A stretch of 64,000 nucleotides of DNA. Source: Pseudomonas sp. JM0905a (GTDB lineage: Bacteria > Pseudomonadota > Gammaproteobacteria > Pseudomonadales > Pseudomonadaceae). Below are positions 25,498 to 35,021 of the stretch, one piece after another. A program made the position numbers and the translations under genes. The DNA is taken from contig NZ_JACXBU010000007.1 of assembly GCF_014700075.1 (NCBI RefSeq), positions 1-64,000 on the forward strand. Direction: 5' to 3'. A model generated the notes under the pieces. That model was not told where the DNA came from. It made no database searches and saw nothing but the letters and a program-made list of their open reading frames with translations. Within the stretch, counting starts at the first letter, position 1, and each line of letters begins with the position of its first letter.

Positions 25498-26289
25498 ATG
25501 ATTCCAACCCTTCAGGACATGGCCTGGCATCGCGCCGCCGGCCAGTTGATTGAGCGCCTGGACAAGCCGGACTTCTGGCTCGCCCTGACCCGCCTGGTCA
25601 GCGAATACGTCCAGGTCGACAGCTGGGCGGTCCTGCTGTTCAGCGATTCCCGCCCCCTCGCCTTTGCCGAAAGCCCCTATGAGGGCGACGGGCCCGACCC
25701 CTTCATCCACGACTACCTGCAGGGGCTCTACCTGCTCGACCCCTTCTACATCGCCAACCGGGAGCATCCTGCCACCGGGCTGTTCCGACTCGCCGACGTG
25801 GCCCCCGAACGCTTCAAGCAGACGGAGTACTACCAGCTCTACTTCACCCACTTCGTGGAGGAAGACGAGGTGCATTTCAACGTGCAGCTCGACGAGGTAC
25901 GGAGCCTGTGCCTGTCCCTGGGCAGCCGTCAGCGCTTCACCCCGGAGCAGGTTTCGCTTCTGGAGATGATCCGCCCCTGGGTGGCAGGGCTGATGCGCCA
26001 GCGCATGTTCTTCGAGGGGACGAAGGTGGAAAGCGCGCCGCGTCCGGCAGCGCGCTGGCAGGACAACCTGGAAGAGGCCATGGAGCGCCTTGGCACGCCG
26101 CTCACCGCCCGCGAACTGGACGTGATCCGGCTGATCCTGAGCGGCTGCTCGAACAAGGAAGTGGCCGGCAAGCTGGCGATTTCCGCCGAGACGGTGAAGG
26201 TTCACCGCCGGCACATCTACGCCAAGCTGAACATCAAGTCGCCGCAGGAACTGTTCTCGTTGTTCCTCAAGGCGCACTCGGAGGCCTGA
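25498..26289 (+). CDS. LuxR-type transcriptional regulator
   Basis: A 263-residue regulator. The C-terminal LuxR HTH (LTARELDVIRLILSGCSNKEVAGKLAISAETVKVHRRHIYAKLNIKSPQELF, about 201-252) is clear. The N-terminal 180 residues look like a ligand-sensing domain (WLALTRLVSEYVQVDSWAVLLF), not a receiver and not an AHL domain of standard length. It is divergent from the nitrilase/binding-protein pair (130-bp gap) and probably controls it. Confidence 0.87.
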   Translation: MIPTLQDMAWHRAAGQLIERLDKPDFWLALTRLVSEYVQVDSWAVLLFSDSRPLAFAESPYEGDGPDPFIHDYLQGLYLLDPFYIANREHPATGLFRLADVAPERFKQTEYYQLYFTHFVEEDEVHFNVQLDEVRSLCLSLGSRQRFTPEQVSLLEMIRPWVAGLMRQRMFFEGTKVESAPRPAARWQDNLEEAMERLGTPLTARELDVIRLILSGCSNKEVAGKLAISAETVKVHRRHIYAKLNIKSPQELFSLFLKAHSEA

Positions 26290-26296
26290 GCGGCCC

Positions 26297-26800
26297 CTAG
26301 TCCATCGCCAGCATCAGGAACAGCCCGATCATCAGCATCGCCGACGCGGCCAGGGCCGTGCCGGTGCGCACATGGTTCCAGCGCGTCCACTCTTCCAGAT
26401 AGGTGCGCCAGGGCACGGAGGAAGCCGGATTGCCCGCATCCAGCTTCGCCAGGGCGTTGTTGCGCGGGACGTTGCAGAACACGGTCACGCCGAAGTTGCC
26501 GATCAGGTACAGCAGGCTGCCGAGCAACAGGAAGAAGGTGCCGGACACCTCCCAGTGCACGAAGGCGTAGAGGGTGAGCAGCGCACAGACAACCGTGGTG
26601 CCGAGGAAGACGCCGAGGAAAATACGGTTTAGCACCGTGCGGTTGATCGCCTGCATGGCGGCGATGCCTGTCTCTGGCGAGAGGCGCGCGAGGGCTTGCA
26701 TGACGAAGTTGGAGAAGGCGAAGAACAGCCCGCCCATCAGGCCGCAGCTGATCACGGCGAGGAAGGCGAGCAGGAAAGCCAGGTCATCGATGAAGGGCAT
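26297..26800 (-). CDS. DUF1772 (anthrone oxygenase-like) membrane protein
   Basis: A 167-residue protein with four predicted membrane helices: FLLAFLAVISCGLMGGLFFAFS, FLGVFLGTTVVCALLTLYAF, SGTFFLLLGSLLYLIGNFGVTVF and ALAASAMLMIGLFLMLAMD. The NVPRNNALAKLD motif between helices 3 and 4 is the DUF1772 signature. Its stop is eight bases past the end of the convergent LuxR gene. The function is unknown. Confidence 0.85.
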   Translation of the reverse strand: MPFIDDLAFLLAFLAVISCGLMGGLFFAFSNFVMQALARLSPETGIAAMQAINRTVLNRIFLGVFLGTTVVCALLTLYAFVHWEVSGTFFLLLGSLLYLIGNFGVTVFCNVPRNNALAKLDAGNPASSVPWRTYLEEWTRWNHVRTGTALAASAMLMIGLFLMLAMD

Positions 26801-26906
26801 GGTCGGTTTCTCCGAAGTCCATCAACCCGGGGCATCGCCCGCATCCATGAGGTTGCGAGGCAACGGCGCGCGGATTGGCCGGCTGCACGGTCGCGTCCCT
26901 ACGAAC

Positions 26907-27404
26907 TCAATAATGCTGCGACTTGTGCAGGGCGACTTGCCGGGCACCCAACAGTTTTCCCCACGGATCGGTGGGTAGTAAGACCCTGAGCATAGTGATT
27001 GATTTATTGATGAAGGGCGTATTGGCCAATTGTGTGTTGGTATTCTGCGTAACGCCCAACAAACCGTTCACGACCGCGCGAATCAGTGCGTGCTCGCAGT
27101 TGTTGTAGCCCTCGAGAAACATGGAGCCGACATCCATGGTGGGAAGGCAGTAGGCGCAAAGAATACCTTTGCCATAACTCTTCTTGATGCCCATTGCGTG
27201 GAACACTTCATAGCGTGATTGCCACCTGTTGTAGCAATTGTCGGCATAACCAACGTAAGTCGAATTTTCCGTACTGTTATGAATGATGTAGATCCCTGCC
27301 GTCGTGGCCGGAGCAGGATTCGTGGATGGCACCAGGTCACTGCCGCAAGCGGGCCCCATGTTCCATGAGTTCTGCGATTTGAAGTGGAATTCCAGGGTCG
27401 CCAT
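26907..27404 (-). CDS. Stand-alone GIY-YIG nuclease-like protein
   Basis: A 165-residue protein with a complete GIY-YIG core: G37-I38-Y39 and Y50-V51-G52 separated by ten residues, basic residues R60/R64, the expected catalytic Glu at E104 (NNCEHALIRAV) and an Asn-rich end (NTNTQLANT). No DNA-binding domain, UvrC homology or intron context is present. A CxxC pair (LCAYC, 83-86) is unusual. Start at 27404 has GGGAG seven bases upstream. The gene appears AT-richer than its neighbours, suggesting acquisition. The role (mobile, defence-related or other nuclease) is unknown. Confidence 0.7.
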   Translation of the reverse strand: MATLEFHFKSQNSWNMGPACGSDLVPSTNPAPATTAGIYIIHNSTENSTYVGYADNCYNRWQSRYEVFHAMGIKKSYGKGILCAYCLPTMDVGSMFLEGYNNCEHALIRAVVNGLLGVTQNTNTQLANTPFINKSITMLRVLLPTDPWGKLLGARQVALHKSQHY

Positions 27405-27743
27405 CGTGGTACTCCCTTACCTTGTTTGAATGAAGCGGTTCTGCACTCGGGACGCCAGCAGGACGCGCGTACGCCTTCGGCCGCTGTGTCGAACCGCACA
27501 TTTGAGTGGAATGGTTGTCGCAAGGCGGCCACCGCACATTGTCGGGACCGGTCGATTGGTTCTTGAGATGCGATGGGTATAGCACAGCGCCGCAACCCTG
27601 CACGGTGATCGTCAGCCTGGGACCGGGCCCAACAACGGGTCCATTCGTCATCCATTTTCTTGCCCTGCTCCACGCCATGCATGCTGATGAATACCGGCAA
27701 TCCCCGTCGTCCGGCGGCCAATGGAACCTGCGAGGACCTACGC
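27405..27743. other. Intergenic region between divergent genes
   Basis: About 340 bases without a supported gene, containing the promoters of the GIY-YIG gene (minus) and of the small membrane protein at 27744 (plus). No clear operator or repeat was seen. Confidence 0.4.
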
Positions 27744-28022
27744 ATGACTGAAGAAAACGAATCCAACCGACGTCTCAGCGAGGTCCGCCAGTCGCCTGTC
27801 TTTCGCTGGGCCCAGGGGCTGCAATGGTTCGGGGGCGTGATGTTCCTGCTGGCCATCGGCCTGGCGCTGTTCACCGAAGTCACCTCCGCGCCCGGTGGCG
27901 TCACCCTGATCGCCGCATTCGGCACGCTCGGGCTGCTGTCGCTGGTTCCGGCTCGTTTCATTCTCACCGTTTACCTGCTGAGTCCCGACAAGAAAGGCGG
28001 CAAGGGTCATACGCGGAGCTGA
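27744..28022 (+). CDS. Small two-helix membrane protein
   Basis: A 92-residue protein with two predicted membrane helices (WFGGVMFLLAIGLALFTEV and TLIAAFGTLGLLSLVPARFIL) and a basic C-terminus (KKGGKGHTRS). Start chosen at 27744, where CGAGGA precedes the ATG; an upstream frame to 27660 lacks such a signal. Family not recognised. Confidence 0.6.
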   Translation: MTEENESNRRLSEVRQSPVFRWAQGLQWFGGVMFLLAIGLALFTEVTSAPGGVTLIAAFGTLGLLSLVPARFILTVYLLSPDKKGGKGHTRS

Positions 28023-28097
28023 CCGCTCATCACGGCAGCTGAACGTGCCATGGGGTTGGCCGGTCAGGATTCAAACCACCCCGGGAGGATTCGCACC

Positions 28098-28394
28098 ATG
28101 GACAACCAATGGCAGATCAACGGTCCGGCCTATGAACAGAATGTCCACGGCCTGGAGCGGGCGGGCTCGGTCATCTCCGGCCTGCTCCTGGCCCGTCACG
28201 GCCTGCATCGTGGCGGCGTACTGGGCATCTGGGACATTGGCCTCGGCGCCGCCCTGCTGCTGCGCGGGCTGACCGGCCACTGCTATGTGAAGGAAGTATT
28301 CCACGACCGCCGCGAGGCCTTGTATCACCTGCGCGCCGACCTGGAACGCCTGCAGCGCGCCGTGGACAAGCTGGCGAAGGAAGGCAAGGCCTAG
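28098..28394 (+). CDS. YgaP/DUF2892-like small membrane protein
   Basis: A 98-residue protein. The segment NVHGLERAGSVISGLLLARHG and LGIWDIGLGAALLLRGLTGHCYVKEVF resembles the YgaP transmembrane (DUF2892) pattern ending in GLTGxC, followed by a charged helix (LRADLERLQRAVDKLAKEGKA). Start at 28098 has a good GGGAGG upstream. It follows the membrane protein at 27744 by 75 bp. Confidence 0.6.
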   Translation: MDNQWQINGPAYEQNVHGLERAGSVISGLLLARHGLHRGGVLGIWDIGLGAALLLRGLTGHCYVKEVFHDRREALYHLRADLERLQRAVDKLAKEGKA

Positions 28395-28407
28395 TGCCGC
28401 TCCGGGG

Positions 28408-28989
28408 TCAGCGCACCGGCTTGCAGGTCATTTGCGTGCCGTACCATTCCACCTTGGCTTCACCCTGGTGCTCCCAAAAATCCACGCCATCGTTGCTGTA
28501 GCGGGCGCCGCTGGCGGTACGTTGGCTGATCGCGAGGGCGTGGTCGCCACCATAGGCGAAGACGGCGGCACCGGGCTCGGTGTCGTTGTAGAAGGCCGCG
28601 GTGAATGCCTTGCTGGCGTCGCCACAGGCGAACGCCACGGACTTGGGCGTCGCCACCGCGCCGGACCGGATCTGCAACTCCACCAGACGCGTCTGGTAGC
28701 TCAGGGTCAGGCACCGGTTCTGGTCGGTGGCCTTCCAGCAGTCGTCGCGGCCCTTGAGCCAGCCGCGCTGCTCGGCGCGCAAACGCTTCTGGGTCGCCGC
28801 GTCGGTGGCGGCCAGAGTGTCCTTGTAAACATCCGCCATCTGCCGGTCCAGCGCGCTCAGCTCGGCGCTCGCACACACCTGCTGTTCCACGCCTTGGGCC
28901 TTGGTGCAATCGAAAGACGGGCCGGCATCGGCCATGGTGAGCGGGCTGGTGGCGCTCAGCGCCAGAATCAGTCCTTTTGCGGGGATCAT
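28408..28989 (-). CDS. Exported LprI + MliC two-domain lysozyme-inhibitor-like protein
   Basis: A 193-residue protein with a signal peptide (IPAKGLILALSATSPLTMADA). Residues about 27-90 match the LprI N-terminal domain (FDCTKAQGVEQQVCASAELSALDRQMADVY... QRGWLKGRDDCW), with four Cys able to form two disulfides. Residues 125-193 match MliC/PliC (VAFACGDASKAFTAAFYNDTEPGAAV... VEWYGTQMTCKP). MliC domains inhibit c-type lysozymes in the envelope. Start at 28989 has GGAGG five bases upstream; a 59-residue extension into the repeat array is rejected. Confidence 0.85.
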   Translation of the reverse strand: MIPAKGLILALSATSPLTMADAGPSFDCTKAQGVEQQVCASAELSALDRQMADVYKDTLAATDAATQKRLRAEQRGWLKGRDDCWKATDQNRCLTLSYQTRLVELQIRSGAVATPKSVAFACGDASKAFTAAFYNDTEPGAAVFAYGGDHALAISQRTASGARYSNDGVDFWEHQGEAKVEWYGTQMTCKPVR

Positions 28990-29059
28990 GTCGGCCTCCA
29001 TGCCTGGGGCAATTTGACCAGAAGTTAAGACCAAACCATGGGAAAAATCCCTCCTCTGC

Positions 29060-29577
29060 AGGGGCGATTTCAATCGCCAAGCAGACCGCAGGTTTGCCTT
29101 GGAGTCCCGGGGCCGCTGCGCAGCCCTTGGCGAATGAATTCGCCCCCACAGGTAGAGCAGAGCCATGGGATTGGCCCTGCACGGAGCTCAAGACCTTTGT
29201 AGGGGCGATTTCAATCGCCAAGCAGACCGCAGGTTTGCCTTGGAGTCCCGGGGCCGCTGCGCAGCCCTTGGCGAATGAATTCGCCCCCACAGGTAGAGCA
29301 GAGCCATGGGATTGGCCCTGCGCGGAGCTCAAAACCTTTGTAGGGGCGATTTCAATCGCCAAGCAGACCGCAGGTTTGCCCTGGAGTCCCGGGGCCGCTG
29401 CGCAGCCCTTGGCGAATGAATTCGCCCCCACAGGTAGAGCAGAGCCATGGGATTGGCCCCGCGCGGAGCTCAAGACCTTTGTAGGGGCGATTTCAATCGC
29501 CAAGCAGACCGCAGGTTTGCCCTGGAGTCCCGGGGCCGCTGCGCAACCCTTGGCGAATGAATTCGCCCCCACTGGAC
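29060..29577. repeat. Four-copy 141-bp tandem array of a three-hairpin element
   Basis: Copies begin at 29060, 29201, 29342 and 29483, exactly 141 bases apart, with few differences. Each copy has hairpin GGCGATT/AATCGCC, a middle hairpin around GGCCGCTGCGCAGCC, hairpin GGCGAAT/ATTCGCC, then a spacer with GAGCAGAGCCATGGGATTGG. Because 141 is a multiple of three, open frames of 47-residue repeats run on both strands; they lack coding signals and are treated as artefacts. The array sits between the lysozyme-inhibitor gene and the hydro-lyase gene. Confidence 0.93.
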
Positions 29578-29581
29578 GCAG

Positions 29582-30367
29582 CTAAACCTCGCCGTAAAGC
29601 TTGTCGCTGACCAGCATGTGGCCCGGCGCATGGGTGATGTAGAGCTCGGGCTCGGCTTCGGCCAACACCGCCTGAGGGGTAACGCCACAGGCCCAGAACA
29701 GCGGAATCTCATCGGCAAGCACCGGAACCGCGTCGCCGTAGTCCGGTGCGGCGATGTCGGCAATGCCGATCAGAGACGGGTCGCCGATATGCACCGGCGC
29801 CCCGTGGGTCATGGGGAAGCGCGCGGTGATTTCGATGGCACGCACGGCGTCGGCGGCCTTCATCGGCCGCATGGAAACCACCGTCTTGCCTGCCAGGCGA
29901 CCTGCCGGATGCGTGTCGATGGCGGTGCGGTACATGGCGACGTTGCGCCCCATCTCGATGTGGCGCAGCTGAATGCCGGCATCCAGCAGGGCCTGCTCGA
30001 AAGAGAAGGAGCAGCCGATGGCGAAGGCGACGAAATCCGCCTCCCAGAATTCGCCGATGTCGGTCACTTCCTCGAATGCCCGTCCACGGCGGTGGATGCG
30101 ATAACGCGGCACGTCGCTGCGCACATCGACGTCGGTGCCGAGCTTCTCGAAGTACGGCGAGCCCGGCTCGGTGACGTCCAGCAGCGGACAGGAACGCGGA
30201 TTGAGGACGCAGAAGCGCAGGAACTCGTCCCCCCAGGACTTCTGCAGGATCACGATGTTGGCCTGCAGATGGCGCTGGCCGAGGCCGCTGGTGTGGCCTT
30301 CGTAGTCGCCACGACGGATCAGTTGGCGCAATTCGCGAGGGGGAAGGCGGGCGAGGTCAGCATTCAT
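29582..30367 (-). CDS. Putative hydro-lyase, DUF1445 (YcsI / D-glutamate cyclase-like)
   Basis: A 261-residue DUF1445 protein: [35 protein letters not shown], the [16 protein letters not shown] motif, and [14 protein letters not shown] with [11 protein letters not shown] at the C-terminus. Bacillus YcsI is encoded beside the 5-oxoprolinase genes, and a mammalian homologue converts D-glutamate to 5-oxo-D-proline. Here too it lies next to pxpABC. Start at 30367 excludes a 28-residue extension without similarity. It is downstream of the LysR gene on the same strand, ending beside the tandem array. Confidence 0.88.
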   Translation of the reverse strand: MNADLARLPPRELRQLIRRGDYEGHTSGLGQRHLQANIVILQKSWGDEFLRFCVLNPRSCPLLDVTEPGSPYFEKLGTDVDVRSDVPRYRIHRRGRAFEEVTDIGEFWEADFVAFAIGCSFSFEQALLDAGIQLRHIEMGRNVAMYRTAIDTHPAGRLAGKTVVSMRPMKAADAVRAIEITARFPMTHGAPVHIGDPSLIGIADIAAPDYGDAVPVLADEIPLFWACGVTPQAVLAEAEPELYITHAPGHMLVSDKLYGEV

Positions 30368-30464
30368 GGGGCGGCTCCGGTTGTTGTTCTGCGCGTTTTG
30401 TAGGGGCGCTGCGGCCAAGCCGTCCAACAAGAATTTTCCGGCACCGGGCATCGGGAAAATTGAA

Positions 30465-31418
30465 TCACAGCGGTTGCGGGTGCCCCTCGCCCGTCTTCAG
30501 CTCAGCCGGTACGAAGCAGTCCTTGCCCACATTCTCGGCATAGTGCGCGACCACGGCCTTGCTCACGTCCGCGATCTGGTCCACCAGTTCCAGGCCGGTA
30601 CCGCCGCGCCAGGACATCACCAGCGGCAGGCCCGGCGGCATCGTGCCGATGCTCAGCCGGGTCAGCTCGCCACGCTCCAACTCCTGGGCCACCAGGGCAG
30701 GCGGCAAGGCGCCGATGCCGAAACCGTCGCGCAGCAGCCGGGTCATGGCGGCCACCGAGTTCACGCAACTCAGGTGCGGTGTCATCACGCCGTTGGCGTG
30801 CAGCATGCCGAGCACGTCCTGGTGGGGCCGCGAGTGCTTGGAGAAGGTCACGATGCGCTCGCGGGCAAGTTCGGCCAGGGAGGCGTAGTCGCGGTGATAG
30901 ATGGAGCCGGTGGACACGATCCAGCACAGCGGATAGCTGCCCAGCTCCAGGTTGAGCACCGACTCGTGGCGCAGCGGGTCGGTCTGGAAGATCAGGTCCA
31001 GGTAGCCCTTCTGCAGTTGCTCGGACAGGTTGCGCGCGGTGTCGGCCATCAGCTCGATCTCCACCGCCGGATAAAGCTCCTTCACCTTCGAGACCAGGGG
31101 GCTCAGCCAGGTGTGGATCACCGTATCCATGGCACCGATACGAATGCGCCCCTGGGTGGCGGCGCTGGTGTCGATGGCCTGCCGCAGGGCGTGCATGGTG
31201 TCCATCATCTGCTCGGCGTACTCCAGCACCTTGTGCCCCTCGGGCGTCAGCGTCACGCCCCGGGAGTCCCGCACGAACAGCTTCACGCCCAGTTCGTCCT
31301 CCAATACGGCGATACGGCTGGAGATGGACGCCTGGGTACTGAACAACTTCTCGGCGGTCAGGCGGAAGCTTTTCAGGCGGGCGACCCAGACGAAGGTTTC
31401 TAGGAACTTCAGGTTCAT
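30465..31418 (-). CDS. LysR-family regulator of the 5-oxoproline locus
   Basis: A 317-residue LTTR with HTH ([36 protein letters not shown]) and effector domain. Start at 31418 follows the family N-terminus; a 12-residue extension is possible. It is divergent from the MFS/porin/pxpABC operon and upstream of the DUF1445 gene, so it probably controls both units in response to 5-oxoproline or a related compound. The control is inference. Confidence 0.9.
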   Translation of the reverse strand: MNLKFLETFVWVARLKSFRLTAEKLFSTQASISSRIAVLEDELGVKLFVRDSRGVTLTPEGHKVLEYAEQMMDTMHALRQAIDTSAATQGRIRIGAMDTVIHTWLSPLVSKVKELYPAVEIELMADTARNLSEQLQKGYLDLIFQTDPLRHESVLNLELGSYPLCWIVSTGSIYHRDYASLAELARERIVTFSKHSRPHQDVLGMLHANGVMTPHLSCVNSVAAMTRLLRDGFGIGALPPALVAQELERGELTRLSIGTMPPGLPLVMSWRGGTGLELVDQIADVSKAVVAHYAENVGKDCFVPAELKTGEGHPQPL

Positions 31419-31712
31419 GGCAATTACCAACAAACAAGGGGCCAAACGCAGCAAAGGCGAAAAGATACAGTAGATTCAAGCACTTCCTGTGCCAGAGCGT
31501 TTCCGGATCGACGAACGCCGCCCATCGGCGGAACGGCATCTTCAACCCTGGTGCCGTTGATCGGGTATCGAAAATTCTTATCCCCTGCGGCCGCTTTAAT
31601 TAGTTGGACGGTCCCGCAACCCCGGCACAAGAATCCGCCCACTGGCTGCGGGCGCCGACTCCGCATCCGCCGAATGCTCAAACAACGCCAAGAACAGCGA
31701 TCGGAGAACCCC

Positions 31713-32996
31713 ATGGAAAAACACGCGACCCAGATGGGCGGCCTGGACCTCGACCAGGGCGGCCATTTCGGCTGGTACCGGGCCCTCAGCAAGCAGGAAC
31801 GCCGGACCTTCTGGAGCTGCAAGATAGGCTACGGCCTGGACGGCATGGACACCCAGATGCTCAGTTTCGTCATCCCCACGCTGATCGCCATCTGGGGTAT
31901 CACCACCGGTGAAGCCGGCCTCATCCACACCCTCACCCTGCTCGCCTCCGCCGCTGGCGGCTGGGTGGCCGGCATCCTCTCCGACCGCATCGGCCGTGTG
32001 CTGACCCTGCAACTGACGGTGCTCTGGTTCGCCTTCTTCACCTTCCTCTGCGGCCTCGCGCAGAGCTACGAACAACTGCTGATCGCCCGTACCCTGATGG
32101 GCTTCGGCTTCGGCGGCGAATGGACCGCGGGCGCGGTGCTGATCGGCGAAGTCATCAAGGCCAAGGACCGTGGCAAAGCCGTGGGCCTGGTGCAGTCCGG
32201 CTGGGCCCTCGGCTGGGGCATGACCGCCCTGCTCTACGCGCTCATGTTCAGCATCCTGCCGCCGGAAGACGCCTGGCGCGCGCTGTTCATGCTGGGCCTG
32301 CTGCCGGCGATCTTCGTGATCATCGTCCGCCGCCTGGTGAAAGAGCCGGAAATCTACAAGGAAGCCCGCAAGCACAACCAGGGCGCCGAGAAGGTCAACT
32401 TCTACGAGATCTTCGCCCCCGGCATGCTCAGCATCACCCTGCGCGCATCCTTGCTGACCACGGGCGCCCTCGGCGGCTACTACGCCATCACCTCCTGGCT
32501 GCCGACCTTCCTCAAGGCTGAACGCGGACTGACCGTCCTGGGCACTGGCGGCTACCTGGCGATGGTGATTCTCGGCTCCTACGTGGGCTATGTGATCAGC
32601 GCCTTCCTCACCGACCTGATCGGCCGCAAGAAGAACTTCATCCTCTTCGCCGTCGGCTCCTTCGTCGTGGTGCTGCTCTACACCAACCTGCCGGTGAGCA
32701 ACACCGCCATGCTCTGGCTGGGCTTCCCCCTGGGCTTCTTCGCCTCGGGCATCTTCAGCGGCATGGGCTCCTTCCTTACCGAGCTGTTCCCCACCCGCAT
32801 CCGTGGGTCGGGCCAGGGCTTCTGCTACAACATCGGCCGCGCCGTGGCCGCGCTGTTCCCGATGCTGATCGGCATCCTCAGCCAGCACGTCTCACTGGGT
32901 GTGGGCATCGGCAGTTTCGCTGCGGTGTCCTACGGGGTGGTCATCCTCGCCGCCCTCAGCCTGCCGGAAACCCGCGGCAAGCAGCTGGAAATCTGA
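31713..32996 (+). CDS. MFS transporter, likely 5-oxoproline/carboxylate uptake
   Basis: A 427-residue 12-helix carrier of the sialate/aromatic-acid symporter type: FWSCKIGYGLDGMDTQMLSFVIPTLIAIW, GILSDRIGRV (motif A), and GFGFGGEWTAGAVLIGE (family motif). Start at 31713 with GGAG upstream. It is the first gene of the operon leading to porin and pxpABC, so transport of 5-oxoproline (pyroglutamate) is a reasonable inference. Confidence 0.88.
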   Translation: MEKHATQMGGLDLDQGGHFGWYRALSKQERRTFWSCKIGYGLDGMDTQMLSFVIPTLIAIWGITTGEAGLIHTLTLLASAAGGWVAGILSDRIGRVLTLQLTVLWFAFFTFLCGLAQSYEQLLIARTLMGFGFGGEWTAGAVLIGEVIKAKDRGKAVGLVQSGWALGWGMTALLYALMFSILPPEDAWRALFMLGLLPAIFVIIVRRLVKEPEIYKEARKHNQGAEKVNFYEIFAPGMLSITLRASLLTTGALGGYYAITSWLPTFLKAERGLTVLGTGGYLAMVILGSYVGYVISAFLTDLIGRKKNFILFAVGSFVVVLLYTNLPVSNTAMLWLGFPLGFFASGIFSGMGSFLTELFPTRIRGSGQGFCYNIGRAVAALFPMLIGILSQHVSLGVGIGSFAAVSYGVVILAALSLPETRGKQLEI

Positions 32997-33025
32997 CCGA
33001 GCCCCATCCCACCCAGGATTCCCCC

Positions 33026-34252
33026 ATGCACCCGAACACCCGTCTGGCTGCCGTGCTGATAGCCGGCAGCGGACTGGGCTGGCCCCTGCTCGCCCAGTCA
33101 GCACTGCTCGAAGACAGCCACGCCAGCCTTGAGCTGCGCAATTTCTACTTCAACCGTGACTTCCGCCAGAGCGGCGCCCGCGACAAGGCCGAGGAATGGG
33201 CCCAGGGCTTCCTGCTGCGCATGGAGTCCGGCTACACCGAAGGCACCATCGGTGTCGGTGCCGATGCCATCGGCCTGCTCGGGGTCAAGCTGGACTCCGG
33301 CGACGGCACCGCCGGCACCGGCCTGCTGCCGGCCGACCAGTCCGGCGGCTCCCAGGACGACTATTCCAAGCTCGGCCTGACCGGCAAGCTGAAGGCCTCC
33401 AACAGCGTGCTCAAGGTCGGCACCCTGCACTTCAAGAGCCCCATCGTGTCGGCCAACGACTCGCGCCTGCTGCCGCAACTGTTCCGGGGCGCGCTACTCA
33501 ATGTGCAGGAGATCGACAACCTGATCCTGCAGGGCGGGCGCCTCGACCGCATCAAGCTGAACAACTCCAGCGACTACCAGGACTTCAGCGCCAACCGCAT
33601 CGGTGGGCAGAGCGACGCCTTCAACTTCGGCGGCGGCGACTACCGCGTCAGCCCGACGCTGACCGCGAGCCTGCATTACGGCCAGCTGGAAGACATCTAC
33701 CGCCAGACCTTCGCCGGGCTGGTGCACACCCTGCCTCTTGGCGAGCAGCTGTCGCTCAAGAGCGACCTGCGCTACGCCACCTCCCGTGAAGACGGCAGCT
33801 TCCGCGACCTGGACAACAAGGCCAGCGGCGCCCTGTTCACGCTCAAGGCCGGCAGTCACGCCCTGGGCGCGGGCTACCAGCGCATGTCGGGAGATGACCC
33901 CTTCCCCTACATCGCCGGCAGCGACCCCTTCCTGGTGAACTTCGTGCAGATCGGCGACTTCGCCAACACCGGCGAACGTTCCTGGCAACTGCGTTATGAC
34001 TACGACTTCGCCGCCCTCGGCGTGCCCGGCCTGACCTTCATGAGCCGCTACATCAGTGGCGACCACGTGGAGCACGCGAGCGGTGGCGACGGTGAAGAGT
34101 GGGAACGCAACACCGACATCGCCTACGTGATCCAGAGTGGCCCACTGAAGAACCTCGGCGTGAAGTGGCGCAACGCCACGGTGCGCTCCAACTTCGCCAA
34201 CGACCTCAATGAAAACCGCCTGATCCTCAGCTACAGCCTGGCGCTGTGGTAA
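33026..34252 (+). CDS. OprD-family outer-membrane porin
   Basis: A 408-residue porin with signal peptide ([19 protein letters not shown], cut near AQSA) and OprD features: [50 protein letters not shown], and the C-terminal strand ending in SYSLALW with aromatic terminal residue. OprD porins admit basic amino acids or small carboxylates. It lies 29 bp after the MFS gene and 25 bp before pxpA, so it likely serves 5-oxoproline entry. Confidence 0.93.
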   Translation: MHPNTRLAAVLIAGSGLGWPLLAQSALLEDSHASLELRNFYFNRDFRQSGARDKAEEWAQGFLLRMESGYTEGTIGVGADAIGLLGVKLDSGDGTAGTGLLPADQSGGSQDDYSKLGLTGKLKASNSVLKVGTLHFKSPIVSANDSRLLPQLFRGALLNVQEIDNLILQGGRLDRIKLNNSSDYQDFSANRIGGQSDAFNFGGGDYRVSPTLTASLHYGQLEDIYRQTFAGLVHTLPLGEQLSLKSDLRYATSREDGSFRDLDNKASGALFTLKAGSHALGAGYQRMSGDDPFPYIAGSDPFLVNFVQIGDFANTGERSWQLRYDYDFAALGVPGLTFMSRYISGDHVEHASGGDGEEWERNTDIAYVIQSGPLKNLGVKWRNATVRSNFANDLNENRLILSYSLALW

Positions 34253-34277
34253 GACCGGGCCTTCTGAAGGACAGACC

Positions 34278-35021
34278 ATGAGCAGACTGCTGCTGAATTG
34301 CGATATCGGCGAAAGCTTCGGTGCCTGGACCATGGGCCTGGATGCCGACGTGATGCCCCTGATCGACTGCGCCAACATCGCCTGCGGCTTCCACGCCGGC
34401 GACCCCGGCACCATGCGCCGAACCATCGCCCTGGCGGTTAAGCACCGGGTGAGCATCGGCGCCCACCCCGGCTACCCGGACCTGGTGGGTTTCGGCCGCC
34501 GCTCCCTGGCCTGCTCCCCTGCCGAGGTGGAAGACCTGATGCTTTACCAGATCGGTGCCCTCGACGGACTCTGCCGCGCCCAGGGCGCTCGCGTCAGCTA
34601 TGTGAAACCCCATGGCGCGCTGTACCAGGACATGATGCGCGACCCGGCCATCCTCGCCGCCGTGATGCGCGCCGTGGCCGCCTACGACGCGCAACTGCCA
34701 CTGATGCTGATGAGCACCCGCGACAACAGCGCCGCCCAGGCCATCGGTGATGAATACGGTGTAACCCTGTGGTTCGAAGCCTTTGCCGACCGCGCCTATG
34801 ACGGCAACGGCTATCTGGTGTCGCGCAATCTGCCCGGTGCGGTGCACCACGACCCGGAACAGGTGGTGGCCCAGGCCATCACTCTCGCCCGTGGCGACTC
34901 GCTGCGTGCCAGCGATGGCAGTGACCTGCCGCTGAAGGCCCACACCCTCTGCGTGCACGGCGACAACCCCGGTTCGATCGCCGCGGTCAAACGCATACGC
35001 GAAGCGCTGGAGGCCCAATGA
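34278..35021 (+). CDS. pxpA: 5-oxoprolinase subunit PxpA (LamB/YcsF family)
   Basis: A 247-residue LamB/YcsF protein: [39 protein letters not shown] is the family N-terminus, with [13 protein letters not shown] and [10 protein letters not shown] following. With PxpB and PxpC it forms the ATP-dependent prokaryotic 5-oxoprolinase that opens 5-oxoproline to glutamate. It overlaps pxpB by four bases (ATGA). Confidence 0.95.
   Translation: MSRLLLNCDIGESFGAWTMGLDADVMPLIDCANIACGFHAGDPGTMRRTIALAVKHRVSIGAHPGYPDLVGFGRRSLACSPAEVEDLMLYQIGALDGLCRAQGARVSYVKPHGALYQDMMRDPAILAAVMRAVAAYDAQLPLMLMSTRDNSAAQAIGDEYGVTLWFEAFADRAYDGNGYLVSRNLPGAVHHDPEQVVAQAITLARGDSLRASDGSDLPLKAHTLCVHGDNPGSIAAVKRIREALEAQ

Noticed and set aside
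23369-25498. Complete polyamine ABC transporter
   Set aside because: Only the binding protein is present; no permease or ATPase gene is adjacent.
28460-29572. 370-residue minus-strand ORF with 47-residue repeats through the first array
   Set aside because: It merely translates the 141-bp DNA repeat and shares only another frame with the lysozyme-inhibitor gene; no ribosome site or family similarity.
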